This document shows, one piece after another, positions 1 through 11,949 of a DNA stretch of 64,000 bases (positions are counted from its first letter, which is position 1; each line of letters opens with the position of its first letter). Below the pieces are notes generated by a model. The model worked only from the letters and a program-made list of their open reading frames with translations, did no database searches and was not told the DNA's origin. The position numbers and the translations under genes were made by a program. The stretch comes from Chlorocebus sabaeus (lineage: Eukaryota; Chordata; Mammalia; Primates; Cercopithecidae), in NCBI RefSeq assembly GCF_047675955.1, contig NC_132929.1, positions 36,138,421-36,202,420 on the forward strand, in the 5' to 3' direction.

Positions 1-227
1 CATAATAAACATATATGTCACCCTCTGACACCCCAACCTTATTATTAAGTTGACATCTGACTCAAACGACTCTATCAAATTATAGCCATTTAAAAAAAGT
101 TCTTCACCTTACTAAATAAGCCACTTCTTAAAAAACTTCAACTGGATTGTAATTTATCCTGAAAACTTAATGGCTTTTAAAAAAATCATTTTTCAATAAA
201 AAGTGTTGAGTATACCTGCCAGATGGT

Positions 228-256
228 GTGCGCGCGCGCACACACACACACACGCA
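228..256. repeat. (CG)n(CA)n microsatellite
   Basis: A short alternating purine-pyrimidine run passes from TGTGCGCGCGCGC into a CA tract and ends in CGCAC. Mixed CG/CA runs of this kind can adopt Z-DNA and are usually length-polymorphic. Confidence 0.9.
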
Positions 257-3200
257 CCCTCCTCAAACCATCAAGAGATCAAACATTTGTGAACTAAATT
301 TAAAATAAGACAAAATTGAAGTTTTGGAACTTTGACAATTTTTCTTCAGTCTTTTAAAGACTTAGGTGTGCAAGAGTTAAAATACTGGGCCACAATGCCC
401 CATCTGAATTCAGAGAAAGCTGAGCTGTGTGTGCAGGAAATCTCTGAAGAATAAGGAAGCCAGGCACATCTTCTCATGTGGCTTTCTGTGAATATGCAGG
501 TGGTTCTGACAATGGGAACTGAATATTAATCCTTTGTAATATGTTTCCATCCCTACTAGATTAAGCTTTCTAGAGAACTGACTCACATTCCCTGATGCAT
601 ATGTATCTCTGCTAAAAGCCAAATCCAAATGAGCACTTTTATCCCTAGACAGGGAAATTCTGTCAAATCACAGAGGAAACAGATTTTTCATATAGAAGAA
701 CAGTGGGTGGCTTTGATTTTTAGATCCACTTCTCTCTAGAATTCTCCTATCACATAGTAATGCACAAACTGTTTAAATTTAAGGCATTTGACTCTATACC
801 TTTTTTGGTATCTACCTGGTAACCAATTTAAACCTTGAGTGAAAGACTTGAACAGCAAGAGAATAAGCTTCCTAATACTTCATCCTACTCATCCAGTAGC
901 TCAAATACTAAATAAGTTCTCACCCAATAAATGATGCCACCATGATCAGCAATATAATCCTTTTTTTTTTTTTTCTGTTTTTCCTCACTTTTGCCTTTGT
1001 AAACAGCAGACGTATTTGTTGTTAAGGATTTGTGGGGTTGTATGATATCAGGGGCTAAGATAAAAGTAATTGGCCATTTAACCAATGGTTCTCAGTTGGC
1101 ATAAGGTCCCTCTCTAAGATTCTAGAATTAACTACATTTTAAAATATAAAGTCCTTGAAGATTTTCTAGGACCCTGGGATCTGTAACATCTAACAAAAGT
1201 CCTCTTTCTCTAGAATCTCTCGGGGTGGGTTAAATGTCATTTCATGTCAGCAAGAAAGAGAACCCATTTAGTTTGCTAAGTGATTAGACTATGCTCAAGG
1301 GAAATTCCTAATAACGTTGTTTCCAACAATGATGTCCCTTACATAATTCTGGATAATACTAGACAAAAAAAGTCATCTGACTCACAGAACTCCATGTAAT
1401 CTTTTCTTGCGATCAGCCTCACTCTAGATACCAATTCCGTTTTTTCTCCTTTACAGGAACAATTACGCTACATTTAGGTGAAATCTTCCTTACAGCTGAG
1501 AGCAGTGGGGTCAACTCTTTGCTTTCATTGCTCAAGGTCTGTTTTTCACAACCAAAAAGAACATCTTTAAAACCAAACCAAATCTGGCGATCTTATCTAG
1601 TTTCTGCTCAACCAAAAACATCAAAATTATTCTTACTGCATTTTATGAAACAATCTTACTTTACCCAGTTACCCCCAACATTCTCACACTTAAGCCCACG
1701 AGAAAACCACTCCACTTTCCAGCTGTCTTAACTTCACACCACATTTCACATAACCCCACAAATTCTTAACAACCATTGATTACTAATTCCACCTGCACAA
1801 TTTCCATGACCCCCATAACTGTGCGGTCACAAAACCCCGCTGCATGAAGTAAGATGTGCAGAAATGGGTCAAAATAACAAGAATCCAGGTTAAGTCATAA
1901 AAGCTTACCAGGCAAAGGAACCCATCATTTCTTTCCATGAACTTTGATGGCATTCTGAAGATCCGCTACTGCTCATTGAATAGTAGATGTCACTCAAGGA
2001 ATATTCCCCAACCAAATAAACTGGATTCATGGTAAATTGGAAATAACTTGTAACATTAAATGTTGAAAATGCATTTACATCCCTCTGTAGCAAGCCCAGA
2101 ACACTAAAAAGACAACACATTTATAGTCACAGGAACATGGTGTCATGACACCAAAACTTTCTTGGTCCACAGATCATGTTAGTGGGTGAGGACTGTTAAG
2201 AGGATTAGCCCACAGCCTGTATCTCTGCTCTACCTCTGTGCTGTTTTCCATTTCAAAAAAGTGTCTTTAGAATTAATAAGAGGATGAAGCTTTGGATGAG
2301 AGATGAGGGAAGGGTCTAGTTTTTATTAAAAATCACAGGCAAATTATTTAGGCTTGCCAGAAGCAGAAGTGTAAATGTTTTCATATTAACCACTTTAAGA
2401 TTGTAAGATCTTGAAGAATTAGTGACCAGCTCCTAGAAATTCAACTAGTTCCTCCACCTCCAGTTTCCAGGACATGGTCAGTAACATCTAAACAAAAAAT
2501 ATGGCAAGTTCTAAGCCTTTCAAATACATTGCAGATGTATTTCTGAATTGTGGCTCAATGGTATTTCAAAAAATTCTCTTTTATAATGCTTTTCTAAGAC
2601 AACCAGTTCAGCCAGGCATACTGATGACCAGACAACCTGAGGACTTATTTCTGACTCTTTCTCTAAATGCATGGTCTTTAAACTTGCTGATTAAAGAAAC
2701 ATTTCCATTCTTAATTACAACATAAAAGCTCAGCCTGAGAATGGATAGCAATATTTGTGGATAGCTGAAGCACAGTTGTTTCTATGTCTATTCCCAAGGG
2801 GGAAGCAGCAGGAGCTGGTGGCTATTTCTTACTAGGAAAGGGACATACAGAAGGAGGCAGCAGAGCCTTGGGGATTTAAGGAGTTGTGAGACATAAGGAG
2901 AAGAAATGCTCTGGACCAAGCTAAGAGATTGTCAGATTTATTTTAAGAAGGTCTGACTTCTGAGCATCAATGCACACATTATAACACCTCATAAATGTCA
3001 TTTTTTCCCAAGAAAACGAAATGTATAGCCTGTGTGTTTATCTTGAAGCTACTTATTTTTATGTAAGTCATGCACTGGAGGCGAAGTAAGAACACAACAG
3101 CCATGTAAAGATATCAGAACGAGGCCCGCAACACTGTCCTTCCTTTTCCATTTTCAGTTTTTGCTCCTCTAGTCCAAGGTGCTTCTTTTGCCTGCAGAGA

Positions 3201-3540
3201 CAAACATTTCCGATGACATTCTATGACTGTCCTGAAAATACTGCTATCAGCTATCCACTGTTTGGCAATGTGTGTCTCTGTCACTTAAAATAGCTTGAGT
3301 GAGTGTGACATTATCACTGCAATAAGTGAATCTTTCTAATTTGCAGTAAAAGTGTACCATTCACACACTTTGGTACTTCAGTACGGCAAGGTTTGGAAAT
3401 CCATTTCACACGTGGTGGCAGCACATTTCACATAGGATAGAAACACACTCTGATTGCTAACAGCTGCTGTGGGCACATCTTACTGTCACAGCCAGAGCTC
3501 AGAATAGCAGGTCCTTTTTAATGCCAATAGCTTCTTCCAT
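257..3540. other. Unique intronic DNA, no gene seen
   Basis: AT-rich sequence with only short open frames on either strand (about 75 codons or fewer) and no recognisable protein, RNA gene or young repeat. A T-run sits at 960-974. Old repeat fragments may be present but I could not name any. Confidence 0.6.
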
Positions 3541-3550
3541 CTTAAATGGT

Positions 3551-4425
3551 AACACAGGCACACACACACCACACATACACACATACTACACACATATACC
3601 ACACATGCACACCGTAGCTCACACGTACCACAAATACATACACTACACTCACATATACCATGCTCACACGCACCACAGATGCACACCTCACACCACGGCA
3701 CACAGGCACACCAACACACACACACGGGACACATGCACACCTCACACACATGGCACACAGGCACACCACACACACACGGCACAACAGGCATATCTCACAC
3801 ACGGCATGCCCACCTCATACACACACGGCACACAGGCACACAGGCACACATCACACACACAGCACACAGGCACACCTCACACACACACGGCACACAGGCA
3901 CACCTCACACACACACGGCACACAGGCACACCCCACACACGGCACACAGGCACACCTCACACACACATGGCACACAGGTACACCTCACACACGGCACACA
4001 GGCACACATCACACACACGGCACACAGGCACACATCACACACACGGCACACAGGTACACCTCACACACACATGGCACACAGGTACACCTCACACACACAC
4101 GGCACACAGGCACACCTCACACACGGCACACAGGCACACATCACACACACGGCACACAGGCACACCTCACACACACACACGGCACACAGGCACACATCAC
4201 ACACACGGCACACAGGCACACATCACACACACGGCACACAGGTACACCTCACACACACACGGCACACAGGCACACCTCACACACGGCACACAGGCACACA
4301 TCACACACACGGCACACAGGCACACCTCACACACACACACGGCACACAGGCACACATCACACACACACATGGCACACAGGCACACATCACACACACACAT
4401 GGCACACAGGTACACCTCACACATA
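3551..4425. repeat. CA-rich minisatellite (VNTR), 24-30 bp units
   Basis: From about 3690 the array is built of units reading GGCACACAGGCACAC followed by CTCA or ATCA and a variable CA run. Measured spacings between successive GGCACAC starts include 28 (3889 to 3917), 24 (3917 to 3941), 28 (to 3969), 24 (to 3993) and 26 (to 4019). Unit length therefore varies by the number of CA steps. The first 140 bases are a more degenerate CACA/CATA lead-in. All three + frames and several - frames stay open for hundreds of codons only because the unit lacks stops; the translations (HTAHRHTSHT on +, CVCDVCLCA on -) are low complexity and not a gene. Confidence 0.95.
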
Positions 4426-4430
4426 AGTCT

Positions 4431-4744
4431 ATTCAGCTGCAAGTCCTACCTCCACTTGCTGAGAACCTGCATGACTGGGCACCAAGGACACAGCACACAC
4501 ACACACACCCACCCCACATACATACAGACCACACATACAACGCATATATACCACACACACCACAGATGCACACCACACATGCCACACACATACACTGCAC
4601 ACACACCCTACACAGACACCCCACATGCTTACACATACACCTTATTCCCCACCCCCAACATATGGGTCTACACACGGGTCCATCCAGCTGCAAGTCCTGC
4701 CACCACGTGCTGAGAACCTGCGTGACTGGGCACCAAGGACACAA
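4431..4744. repeat. Duplicated 62-bp flank of the minisatellite with CA-rich DNA between the copies
   Basis: A non-simple segment at about 4431-4492 (CAGCTGCAAGTCCT, then TGAGAACCTGC, TGACTGGGCACCAAGG) recurs at about 4682-4743 with a few substitutions. Between the copies lies a further CA/CATA-rich block of about 190 bp. The arrangement suggests that the unit [CA-rich array plus 62-bp segment] was duplicated, with the left array later expanding. Confidence 0.9.
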
Positions 4745-4884
4745 AAAGGATGCACAGAACCCACGAGCGCACCTCATCTTGTTACATTAGCTTCACTGCA
4801 TAGGAATTAAGGATGAAAGTGAAAACTTTTTTTTAAGGAGAAAGAAGAGTTGATTATAACCTTGAAGGTAAAGTGTAGAGATCT

Positions 4885-5085
4885 GATTTGCAAACTCTAG
4901 AGTCTGGGGTGGAATCTCTGCCCTGACATTTGTTAGCTATGAGAACTTGGACACTTTCTTAATCTCTCTGTGCCTCAGTTTCCTCACCTTTAAAACGAGC
5001 CCTATCTCATTATTACAGGGTACACAAGTGCCTGTATTATCAATGCCTACCACATAGTAAGTGCTCCATAAATGTTAGCTATAAT
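4885..5085 (+). mobile_element. MIR SINE fragment
   Basis: Sequence with the typical MIR order: a TTAGCTATGAGAACTTGG segment, then CTCTCTGTGCCTCAGTTTCC, then an ACATAGTAAGTGCTCCATAA segment near the 3' end. It is diverged and old. The assignment rests on recalled consensus. Confidence 0.8.
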
Positions 5086-5099
5086 CATCACTGTCTTTG

Positions 5100-5391
5100 T
5101 TTTTTTTTGTTTGTTTGTTTGTTTTTAAGACAGGGTCTCACTCTGTCACCCAGGCTGGAGTGCAGTGGTGCGATCACAGCTCACTGCAACCTCCACTTCC
5201 TGGCCTGAAGCAATCCTACCACCTCAGCCTCCTGAGTAGCTGGGACTACGGGTACACACCACCACGCCTGGCTTTTTTTTTTTTTTTTTTTTCCAGTAGA
5301 GATGGGCTTTCACCAGGTTGCCGAGGCTGGTCTTGAATTCCTGGACTCAAGTGATCTGCTTGCCTTGGCCTCCCACGGTTCTGGGATCACT
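5100..5391 (-). mobile_element. Alu, antisense, 5'-truncated
   Basis: A T-rich start with TTTG repeats is followed by GAGTGCAGTGG, CACTGCAACCTCC and a second T-run at about 5273-5292 (the middle A-rich linker). The match stops near GGGATCAC without the usual GTGAGCCACC end. It is an older Alu (J or S type). Confidence 0.9.
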
Positions 5392-5898
5392 GTCTGTCTT
5401 TTCAGGATGATAGTATTTGGCAGCGTCTGCAGCTGGAGTTGAAGGAACTATCAGAAGAATGAAGTATAGGACACTGTATTCCTTTTGTATAACGACATGG
5501 AGTTTCGCAGCTTTATTTCTAACACAGAGGCCTAATGTGAGAAATAACACTAACCAGGGCACGATGGAAAGAAACCAGTGCTTCTTTCTAGGGAAAGCCC
5601 ACAGTGAGGCTGGCATCTTGGAGAGGTGGTAAGTGGAGGAAGTGGGAGAGAGGCCTCACACACGGTGGTAAAGTGGGGGAAAAGACTGAACTACAGGGTT
5701 CGGAGGCTCTCACAACTGTCCGTGCAGTGAGCGAAATTCACCAAACGCCCGTAACACTTTGTGGCCCTCTTTCTCCATGACTCAGCTTCCTCATCTGTTC
5801 TTAGGCATAGTGCTGCACTGAATAATCTCCAGAGCCGGCCCTGCTGTATTACACTGTGATGTGAAGAGTGAGCTGAACTGAACTCTCATTTCCCCAAC
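5392..5898. other. Unique intronic DNA, no gene seen
   Basis: Between two Alus. Open frames of about 70-90 codons on both strands overlap one another and resemble no known protein. Confidence 0.55.
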
Positions 5899-5910
5899 AA
5901 CAGGGACCTC

Positions 5911-6209
5911 TTTTTTTTTTTTTTTTTTGAGACGGAGTCTCCCTCTGTCGCCGAGGCTGGAGTGCAGTGGCCGGATCTCAGCTCACTGCAAGCTCCGCCT
6001 CCCGGGTTTACACCATTCTCCTGCCTCAGCCTCCCGAGTAGCTGGGACTACAGGCGCCCGCCACCTTGCACGGTTAGTTTTTTGTATTTTTAGTAGAGAC
6101 GCGGTTTCACCGTGTTAGCCAGGATGGTCTCGATCTCCTGACCTCGTGATCCGCCCGTCTCGGCCTCCCAAAGTGCTGGGATTACAGGCTTGAGCCACCG
6201 CGCCCTGCC
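5911..6209 (-). mobile_element. AluY (Old World monkey-type), full length, antisense
   Basis: An 18-T run leads into GAGACGGAGTCTCCCTCTG and ends at CACCGCGCCCTGCC. The direct repeat AACAGGGACCTC flanks it at 5899-5910 and 6210-6221. The GTGGCCGGATCTCAGCTC variant and low divergence point to a recent, cercopithecid-lineage insertion. Confidence 0.95.
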
Positions 6210-8468
6210 AACAGGGACCTCTTTTTATGGCAAAACCCAGCAGGTGTCATCTCTCAGGGAAAAGGGATAGAACGTGGAAGAGAATTCTACCTGGTAACTA
6301 AGTTTTCATTTTCATTGGCTGAGGAAAGGAAACACAATGAACTGTTCTCTTCAAGATGCAAAATAAAAGTTCTGGCAGCTAGTACACCATTTTTATACAC
6401 CTAACTCCTGGTGCTCCCCCTGCTTTTTTTTTTTCCCCTTAATGTTAGAAAATAACATTACTACTATGAAACAAAGAGAATTTTTTTTTTCAAAACCATG
6501 TCTTGCCATTACAGATGAGACAAGGCAACATCATGCTAATATGGTGTTGATGTAAAAGATTTTTTTTCCCTTCAAAGTAAATAATTTTAATTGAATGTGC
6601 TAGGACAGAGTTAGGTTGTTTTTATTTTTTTTCCTCTCTCTTTGAAGGCCACTAATTGTGCCCTTTTGCTTTAAATCAATAGAGGCAAAGCCCACGGCAG
6701 ATAGTGTCAGTAATGCAAATCCATTTCCTATTGTAATTCACTTTTCAGAACAAAACCTTTTCCATCAGCAAAGCATTTTAGAACCTCTAGCTACACTGTT
6801 GCCACCTGCAACTGTCTAAGGTATTGGAGGTCAAGGACAAAGTCCAAGGCCAAGTCAAGGACCATCAGGACATAGAGGAGTAACTTCTGAGGCAGCCCCT
6901 GGTGGTAACATAAAAGCATAATATTCATCAGACAAGTGCTTTCGCTGTGAGATGTTGGGGAACCAAGCCCAGTGGGGTGGCTGGCGTCAGCTCAGTGTTC
7001 CAGAAAAGCCAAACTATTCACCACGAGTTGCCCTGATTTTGCCTTCACTGCTATTCAGAGGCCTGAAGCAGTCGTTGAAAGCAATTCCAAGAAATCGAGT
7101 TAAAAAAAGAGAAAATTGAAGTTTAGAAAAAAATTATTTGATAAGTTGTGTAGACTTACAAATAAATTCTTGAATGGAACAGAATTTTTTGGGAGTTCAT
7201 AACCTTTGGTATATTTGTTTTAAAAACCTCAAACACACCCACCAACCGTGAGAAGAATGGCTAGCACTTATGAGGAATTATTATTCATTTAAAATACCCT
7301 TTAAACTATGTCACAAAGATAAATTTGTTTACCTGTCCCCACCCTTCAAAATACACAATATTTCTATTGAAGCCAGTTTCTTGTTCTTGGAATCAGCTTT
7401 TTGAGTTGTCAGTTAGGCTGGACGAGCTGATTAGTATGGAACTTAACATTGTCGGTAGCAAAACAGGTGCTCTACCAGAGAAATATCAGTCCATTTTAGG
7501 AATGTTTTTGAGAGTGAATCGTGGTATCTATGAGAGAAAAATCGAGCCTTTTCCCTCTTCTGGTCTGTTAAGGTAAATGGTGTGACGGAAGGATGTTTCA
7601 CTGCCCAATTAGCATGGTCCATTTTCAAGGGAATCTATTATTTTCCTTTCCTTCCTCATTCTTGACTTTCAGACACTGCAAAGTAACCTCAAAGAATGTC
7701 TTCTTTGGGCATAATTTTACAAATACTCTTTAAGATCCTTTATCACATTTCAAAGCACTTTGCAAAAACAAAACGTCCTCATTGGGGCAGGTGAGATCTC
7801 AGGAACAGTGATAGAATTCATTTTAAATAAGTCTGTGTGATTTTTCTACTGTATCATTTCAGGGACTTTCCTTAAAGAGGCTTTAAGGAAGAACTTAAAA
7901 TGGAGAAAGCCAACGTTTGAACGTGGTGATCACGTTGCCTTCAGTCTCTTCTACGTCAGGGAGTCAAGGCGCTGTGGAGCCATCCGTTCCACCTGCTACA
8001 TGGTTTCTCACCCTTCTCCGAACCTGACAGATGCTATGTGGCATCTCCATCACGGTTGACATTGCTAGGCCCCGCTTCTTATTCAACTTTAACTGAACAA
8101 TGGGGAGCAAGAAAGGATTATGTAAGAAAAAATGAAAAACTTTGAGGGCCAACTAACACATTTCCTAAACTAATGATGTATTTTAATATTCTAGGAATTT
8201 TGTTATTTGGATGGATATTTGTCTATTGAGAGAGTAATTGTTAAACTAAAGGAAACTGGTCACATATTTTAGCAATGGCTATAAATGACCAGTGGGCCAA
8301 GGATTTTGAGATCGTGAGAGACTTCTCCAGGAATGTTATCATTCATTTCACTCCAGTGTGGCTCTTTTCCCCCATCTGCAGCCAAAACAGTCCCCAGGAG
8401 AAGCAGATAGAGACGGGAAAACAGGTAGCAGTTCTGTATAGTCTTCAGTAACAGCTCATAAACCTTAA

Positions 8469-8498
8469 AAAAATGGGCTTTTAATAAAGCCCATTTTT
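8469..8498. repeat. Perfect 13-bp inverted repeat with a 4-nt loop
   Basis: The left arm 8469-8481 (AAAAATGGGCTTT) and right arm 8486-8498 (AAAGCCCATTTTT) are exact reverse complements separated by TAAT. No surrounding element explains it. Confidence 0.9.
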
Positions 8499-8553
8499 AT
8501 ATTTTTAAACATAAAATGGAATAAAATGATGATAGTTCCAAAGGACTTCCTGT

Positions 8554-8583
8554 GGGGAAAGTTTCAATGGGGAAAGTTTCAAT
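8554..8583. repeat. 15-bp exact tandem duplication
   Basis: GGGGAAAGTTTCAAT occurs twice back to back (8554-8568 and 8569-8583). It is a small local duplication in unique DNA. Confidence 0.9.
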
Positions 8584-9246
8584 GTCACAACTAAAATTTA
8601 CATCAAATTCCCCAGCGCACCCTTGTCTTCAACCCGAGGCTGCGTAACGGAGGTTTGCCGAGCCTGGAAACAGGGAATTCTGTGTGACTGCAGTAAAAGC
8701 ACCAAGCGGCCTCATGACCAAACCTTCCTGCCTCTTAGTGATTTCTGAACTGGTGGCTGAAGTCAGAATTGTCCTTGATTACTATCAGATTATGACAATG
8801 AAGTCACCATTCTGTGTTCTTTTGAGCAGTAGGATTTTCCCTCGTGTTGTCCCTCCATTCAGCTTCCCACATTCACTGCTTGTGTAGAATTTTGTTAGTC
8901 AGGGGAGTAGCAATTCTGACACAACTGAAAATGTGTATGATCAACGGTGGCGTAATCTGGATATCTGACACATACTGTGGGCGTGGAGATGCTCCTATGC
9001 TGTGGTGGATGATAGCCTTCGAATGTTCTTTGTTGTCATCCACTCTATTAATTTTCTAGAAGAAAGCTAGTGGCCAATATTTTCTTCCAACAAATTCACT
9101 GGCTCCAACCTTGACACCAAAATGAGGATGGAGTGTCACAGTTCTGATGTTGTCATTGCCCCAAACTACTTGGAGCTACTTCTTATGCAGCTGCTCTCAG
9201 TGCCAATGAGATAAGACACAGTCGTACTTTATAGTCCCTCTCCTCC

Positions 9247-9554
9247 TTTTTTTTTTTTTTTTTTTTTTTTAAGATAGGATCTTGCTCTGTCACCCAGGCT
9301 GGAGTGCAGTGGCGTGATCTCGGCTCACTGCAACCTCCACCTCCCCCAGGGTTCAAAGGATTCTCCTACCTCAGCCTCCTGAGTAGCTGGGATTACAGGT
9401 GCCCAACACCACGCCTGGGTAATTTTTGTATTTTTAGTAGAGACAGGTTTCTCCATGTTGGCCAGGCTGGTCTTGATCTCCTGACCTCAGGTGATCCTCC
9501 CACCTTGGCCTCCCAAAGTGCTGGGATTACAGGTGTAAGCCACCATGCTTGGCC
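9247..9554 (-). mobile_element. Alu, antisense, full length
   Basis: A T-run at 9247-9270 is followed by a full inverted Alu body (CACCCAGGCTGGAGTGCAG onward to GCCACCATGCTTGGCC). A T-rich tract at 9555-9568 abuts the far end, so target-site copies are masked by poly-T. Moderately diverged, S-type. Confidence 0.93.
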
Positions 9555-9568
9555 TTTTTTTTTTTTTT

Positions 9569-11634
9569 TTAAGGAAAATGACCTGGTTTGGTTTCTTCAC
9601 TTACCTTTTTCAGAACATTAACTATTGGTTGTTTTCAAATATCAAGCTCAGTTTTCTAGGAGAACTATGGCCACTATGGAGAATATGAAAACATTGCTAA
9701 AGGAGGTGAAAGCCGTTTCAGAAGAGGAGTTATATATTAGCTTTTGGCAGTGACAGCATTATGGACACGGACATTCAGCCTTCCCAGTTGACTGCTTTGA
9801 AGGGGCAGTGTTCACGTGGAAGTTTACCTCCCAATATGTTTGTTAAAATAAAATCAGCTTCATTACCTAATAACATAAATGACTTGGGGAGAAAACTCTG
9901 AGTCTCACGTTTTATTTCTCCTGACAATGCTGTTCAATTAGGGCAGACTTTGTGGAAATTCTGATTTCATTACCCATCACTGCTGCATGAAAATACGCTT
10001 TCTGATGTCATGCTCCGAAAGAAACTAAGTTGTTTGCTACAACTAACCCTACACAGAAATTAGAAAATTATATGACAAAAAGTTAACTTCAGCCTGCAGT
10101 TGGGACATAGGTTATTACTGAAAGTAGTCGTCGGCATGGTTTCTGGTTTCACAGTAAAAGAAGACGACTTGAAAGGACTCAGTGGTTTTGATGCTCTTCT
10201 GAAATGAAAACACTCAGTGAGCGCGTAGCATTGGGTTGTCATTAATGTCAGCCAAGCGAAAACACTGTCTCCACGAACACTGCAGTCATTTCCCCGCTGA
10301 GACCATGACTTTCCACTCCCTGGCATTTCGGGCACTGTGCTAGTACTTTTCCAAAAGAGACTCTTAAGGCAATTCATTCTAGATAATCAAACACACACAA
10401 CAGTCTTAAATGAATAGGTGGCCTGAATTTGCTAAAGTCAGCCAACAATTTCCAGGGGAGAATGTGTTCTTTTCTGAGAAATACTGTAAGGTAATGATGA
10501 AACCCTCAAGCACTGGGAGGCAAGAAGTATAAATACTACACTTCACAGTAAATAGCATTAGTTTAAAATAATGTTGTGGATAAAAATGTAATCAAGTAGC
10601 TTTACATTGCTCCTGTTAAACTTGATACACACAGTTTAACATGTCTTGTGGAAGAAAACAGGAAAAATCTCTGGCATTCTCGATATGTTCTATGATACGT
10701 AGCAGCTCTTACGTTGTGTGTCTGTTGCCTATTTTGTAAACAGGTAACAAAACACCATGCTTCATCCCAGAGTTATGAGAAACAAGGAATGAAGCCTGTT
10801 GTGTTGGATGGAGTTAATGATATAACGTTAAAAAACCTCACAGTTTCCATCTACTCTCTTGCTCTCTGCAATCAAGCTGGGCACGAGAGAAGAAAATAAA
10901 GCGATTTTCTTAGGTAGGGAGTGAGTGTTGGAAAGTGGCATTTACTATATCACCAGGGCATATTTGTTGTTGTTATTTTTCCTCCCCCATTCATTGCCCA
11001 TGAATTCATTTAAGAAACAAGGCATCAGGGAATAGGCTAAATATGAAACAGTATTTGCTATGTTTTTTGGTGTCAAACACTGTAAGACCAAGGTGCTAAA
11101 CTTTGGATGAGAAAATATTCTGCAGTTTCTCAGGATCTCACATGTTTGTCATACTTCCTACAGTGGTAGTATACTGTTTTTAATATCACTTTTATATTGC
11201 AATGATTTTTAAACACCAAGGTAAATTCCCACAGAAAGACTGCCTGGGGATAGGTATGTGTGTGTGTGTGGGGGGGGATCTGGCGATACTTATGTGCTAA
11301 TCTTTTTATTTCATCCATTTTCTCTGCTCTCAAATTATAAATTCAAACTGTAATGTCACTCTCCACCCTCTCCCATCTCCTTCCCAATCAACAAAACAAA
11401 ACAAAAAATTCATATTTTACTATGTGTATTATGAAACAGCCTACAATAGGATACCAGTGTTTTTTAAAATCCTACTTTTTATCAAGTGTCTGATTTTCTT
11501 CTGGCCATCAATCGAATTGTAAGAACAACATAGCTCATTTTATGAAACAAAGGTGATATTCGAAAACTAAGTGGCTGAAGATGTAATTGTCTATATTTGA
11601 GCTGCTTCTGACCTTGAAAAAAGTATAGAAGAGG
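9569..11634. other. Unique intronic DNA, no gene seen
   Basis: Contains a short (TG)n tract followed by a G-run at 11257-11277 and otherwise unremarkable AT-rich sequence. A 105-codon minus frame at 10060-10377 has no recognisable similarity and lacks exon features. Confidence 0.55.
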
Positions 11635-11949
11635 GGCCGGGCGTGGTAGCTCACGCCGGTAATCCCAGCACTTTGAAAGACCGTGGTGGGTGGATCGTGA
11701 AGTCAGGAGTTCAAGACCAGCCTGGCCAAGATGGTGAAACTCCGTCTCCACTAAAAATACAAAAATTAGCCGGGTGTGGTGGCACACGCCTATAATCCCA
11801 GCTATTTAGGAGGCTGAGGCACAGAAAGGCAGAGAACTTCTTGAACCTGGGGAATGGAGGTTGCAGTGAGCCGAGATCGCGCCACTGCACTCCAGCCTGG
11901 ACAACAGAGTGAGACTCCGTCTCAAAAAAAAAAAAAAAAAAAAAAAAAG
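11635..11949 (+). mobile_element. Alu, sense, full length
   Basis: It begins GGCCGGGCGTGGTAGCTC and ends in a 24-A tail at about 11926-11949. A small internal rearrangement near 11819-11845 replaces the usual AGGCAGGAGAATCGC. Probably AluS. Confidence 0.95.

Larger units (their letters stand above)
6222..9246. other. Unique intronic DNA, no gene seen
   Basis: No exon or RNA gene recognised. The stretch contains a perfect octamer ATGCAAAT at 6713-6720 in a segment that looks regulatory, a strong hairpin at 8469-8498 and a 15-bp tandem duplication at 8554-8583. Confidence 0.55.

Noticed and set aside
3486..4790. Long open frames (up to 376 codons) in the minisatellite on both strands
   Set aside because: All frames are open because the repeat unit has no stops. 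The peptides are low-complexity repeats and no initiation, splice or conservation evidence is present.
9304..9621. Alu-derived frames here and at 11711, 12732, 24008, 28856, 31893, 57419 and 60582
   Set aside because: They translate inverted Alu sequence (for example SPRLECSG, QAGVQWCDLGSLQPP). This is the standard Alu peptide artefact.
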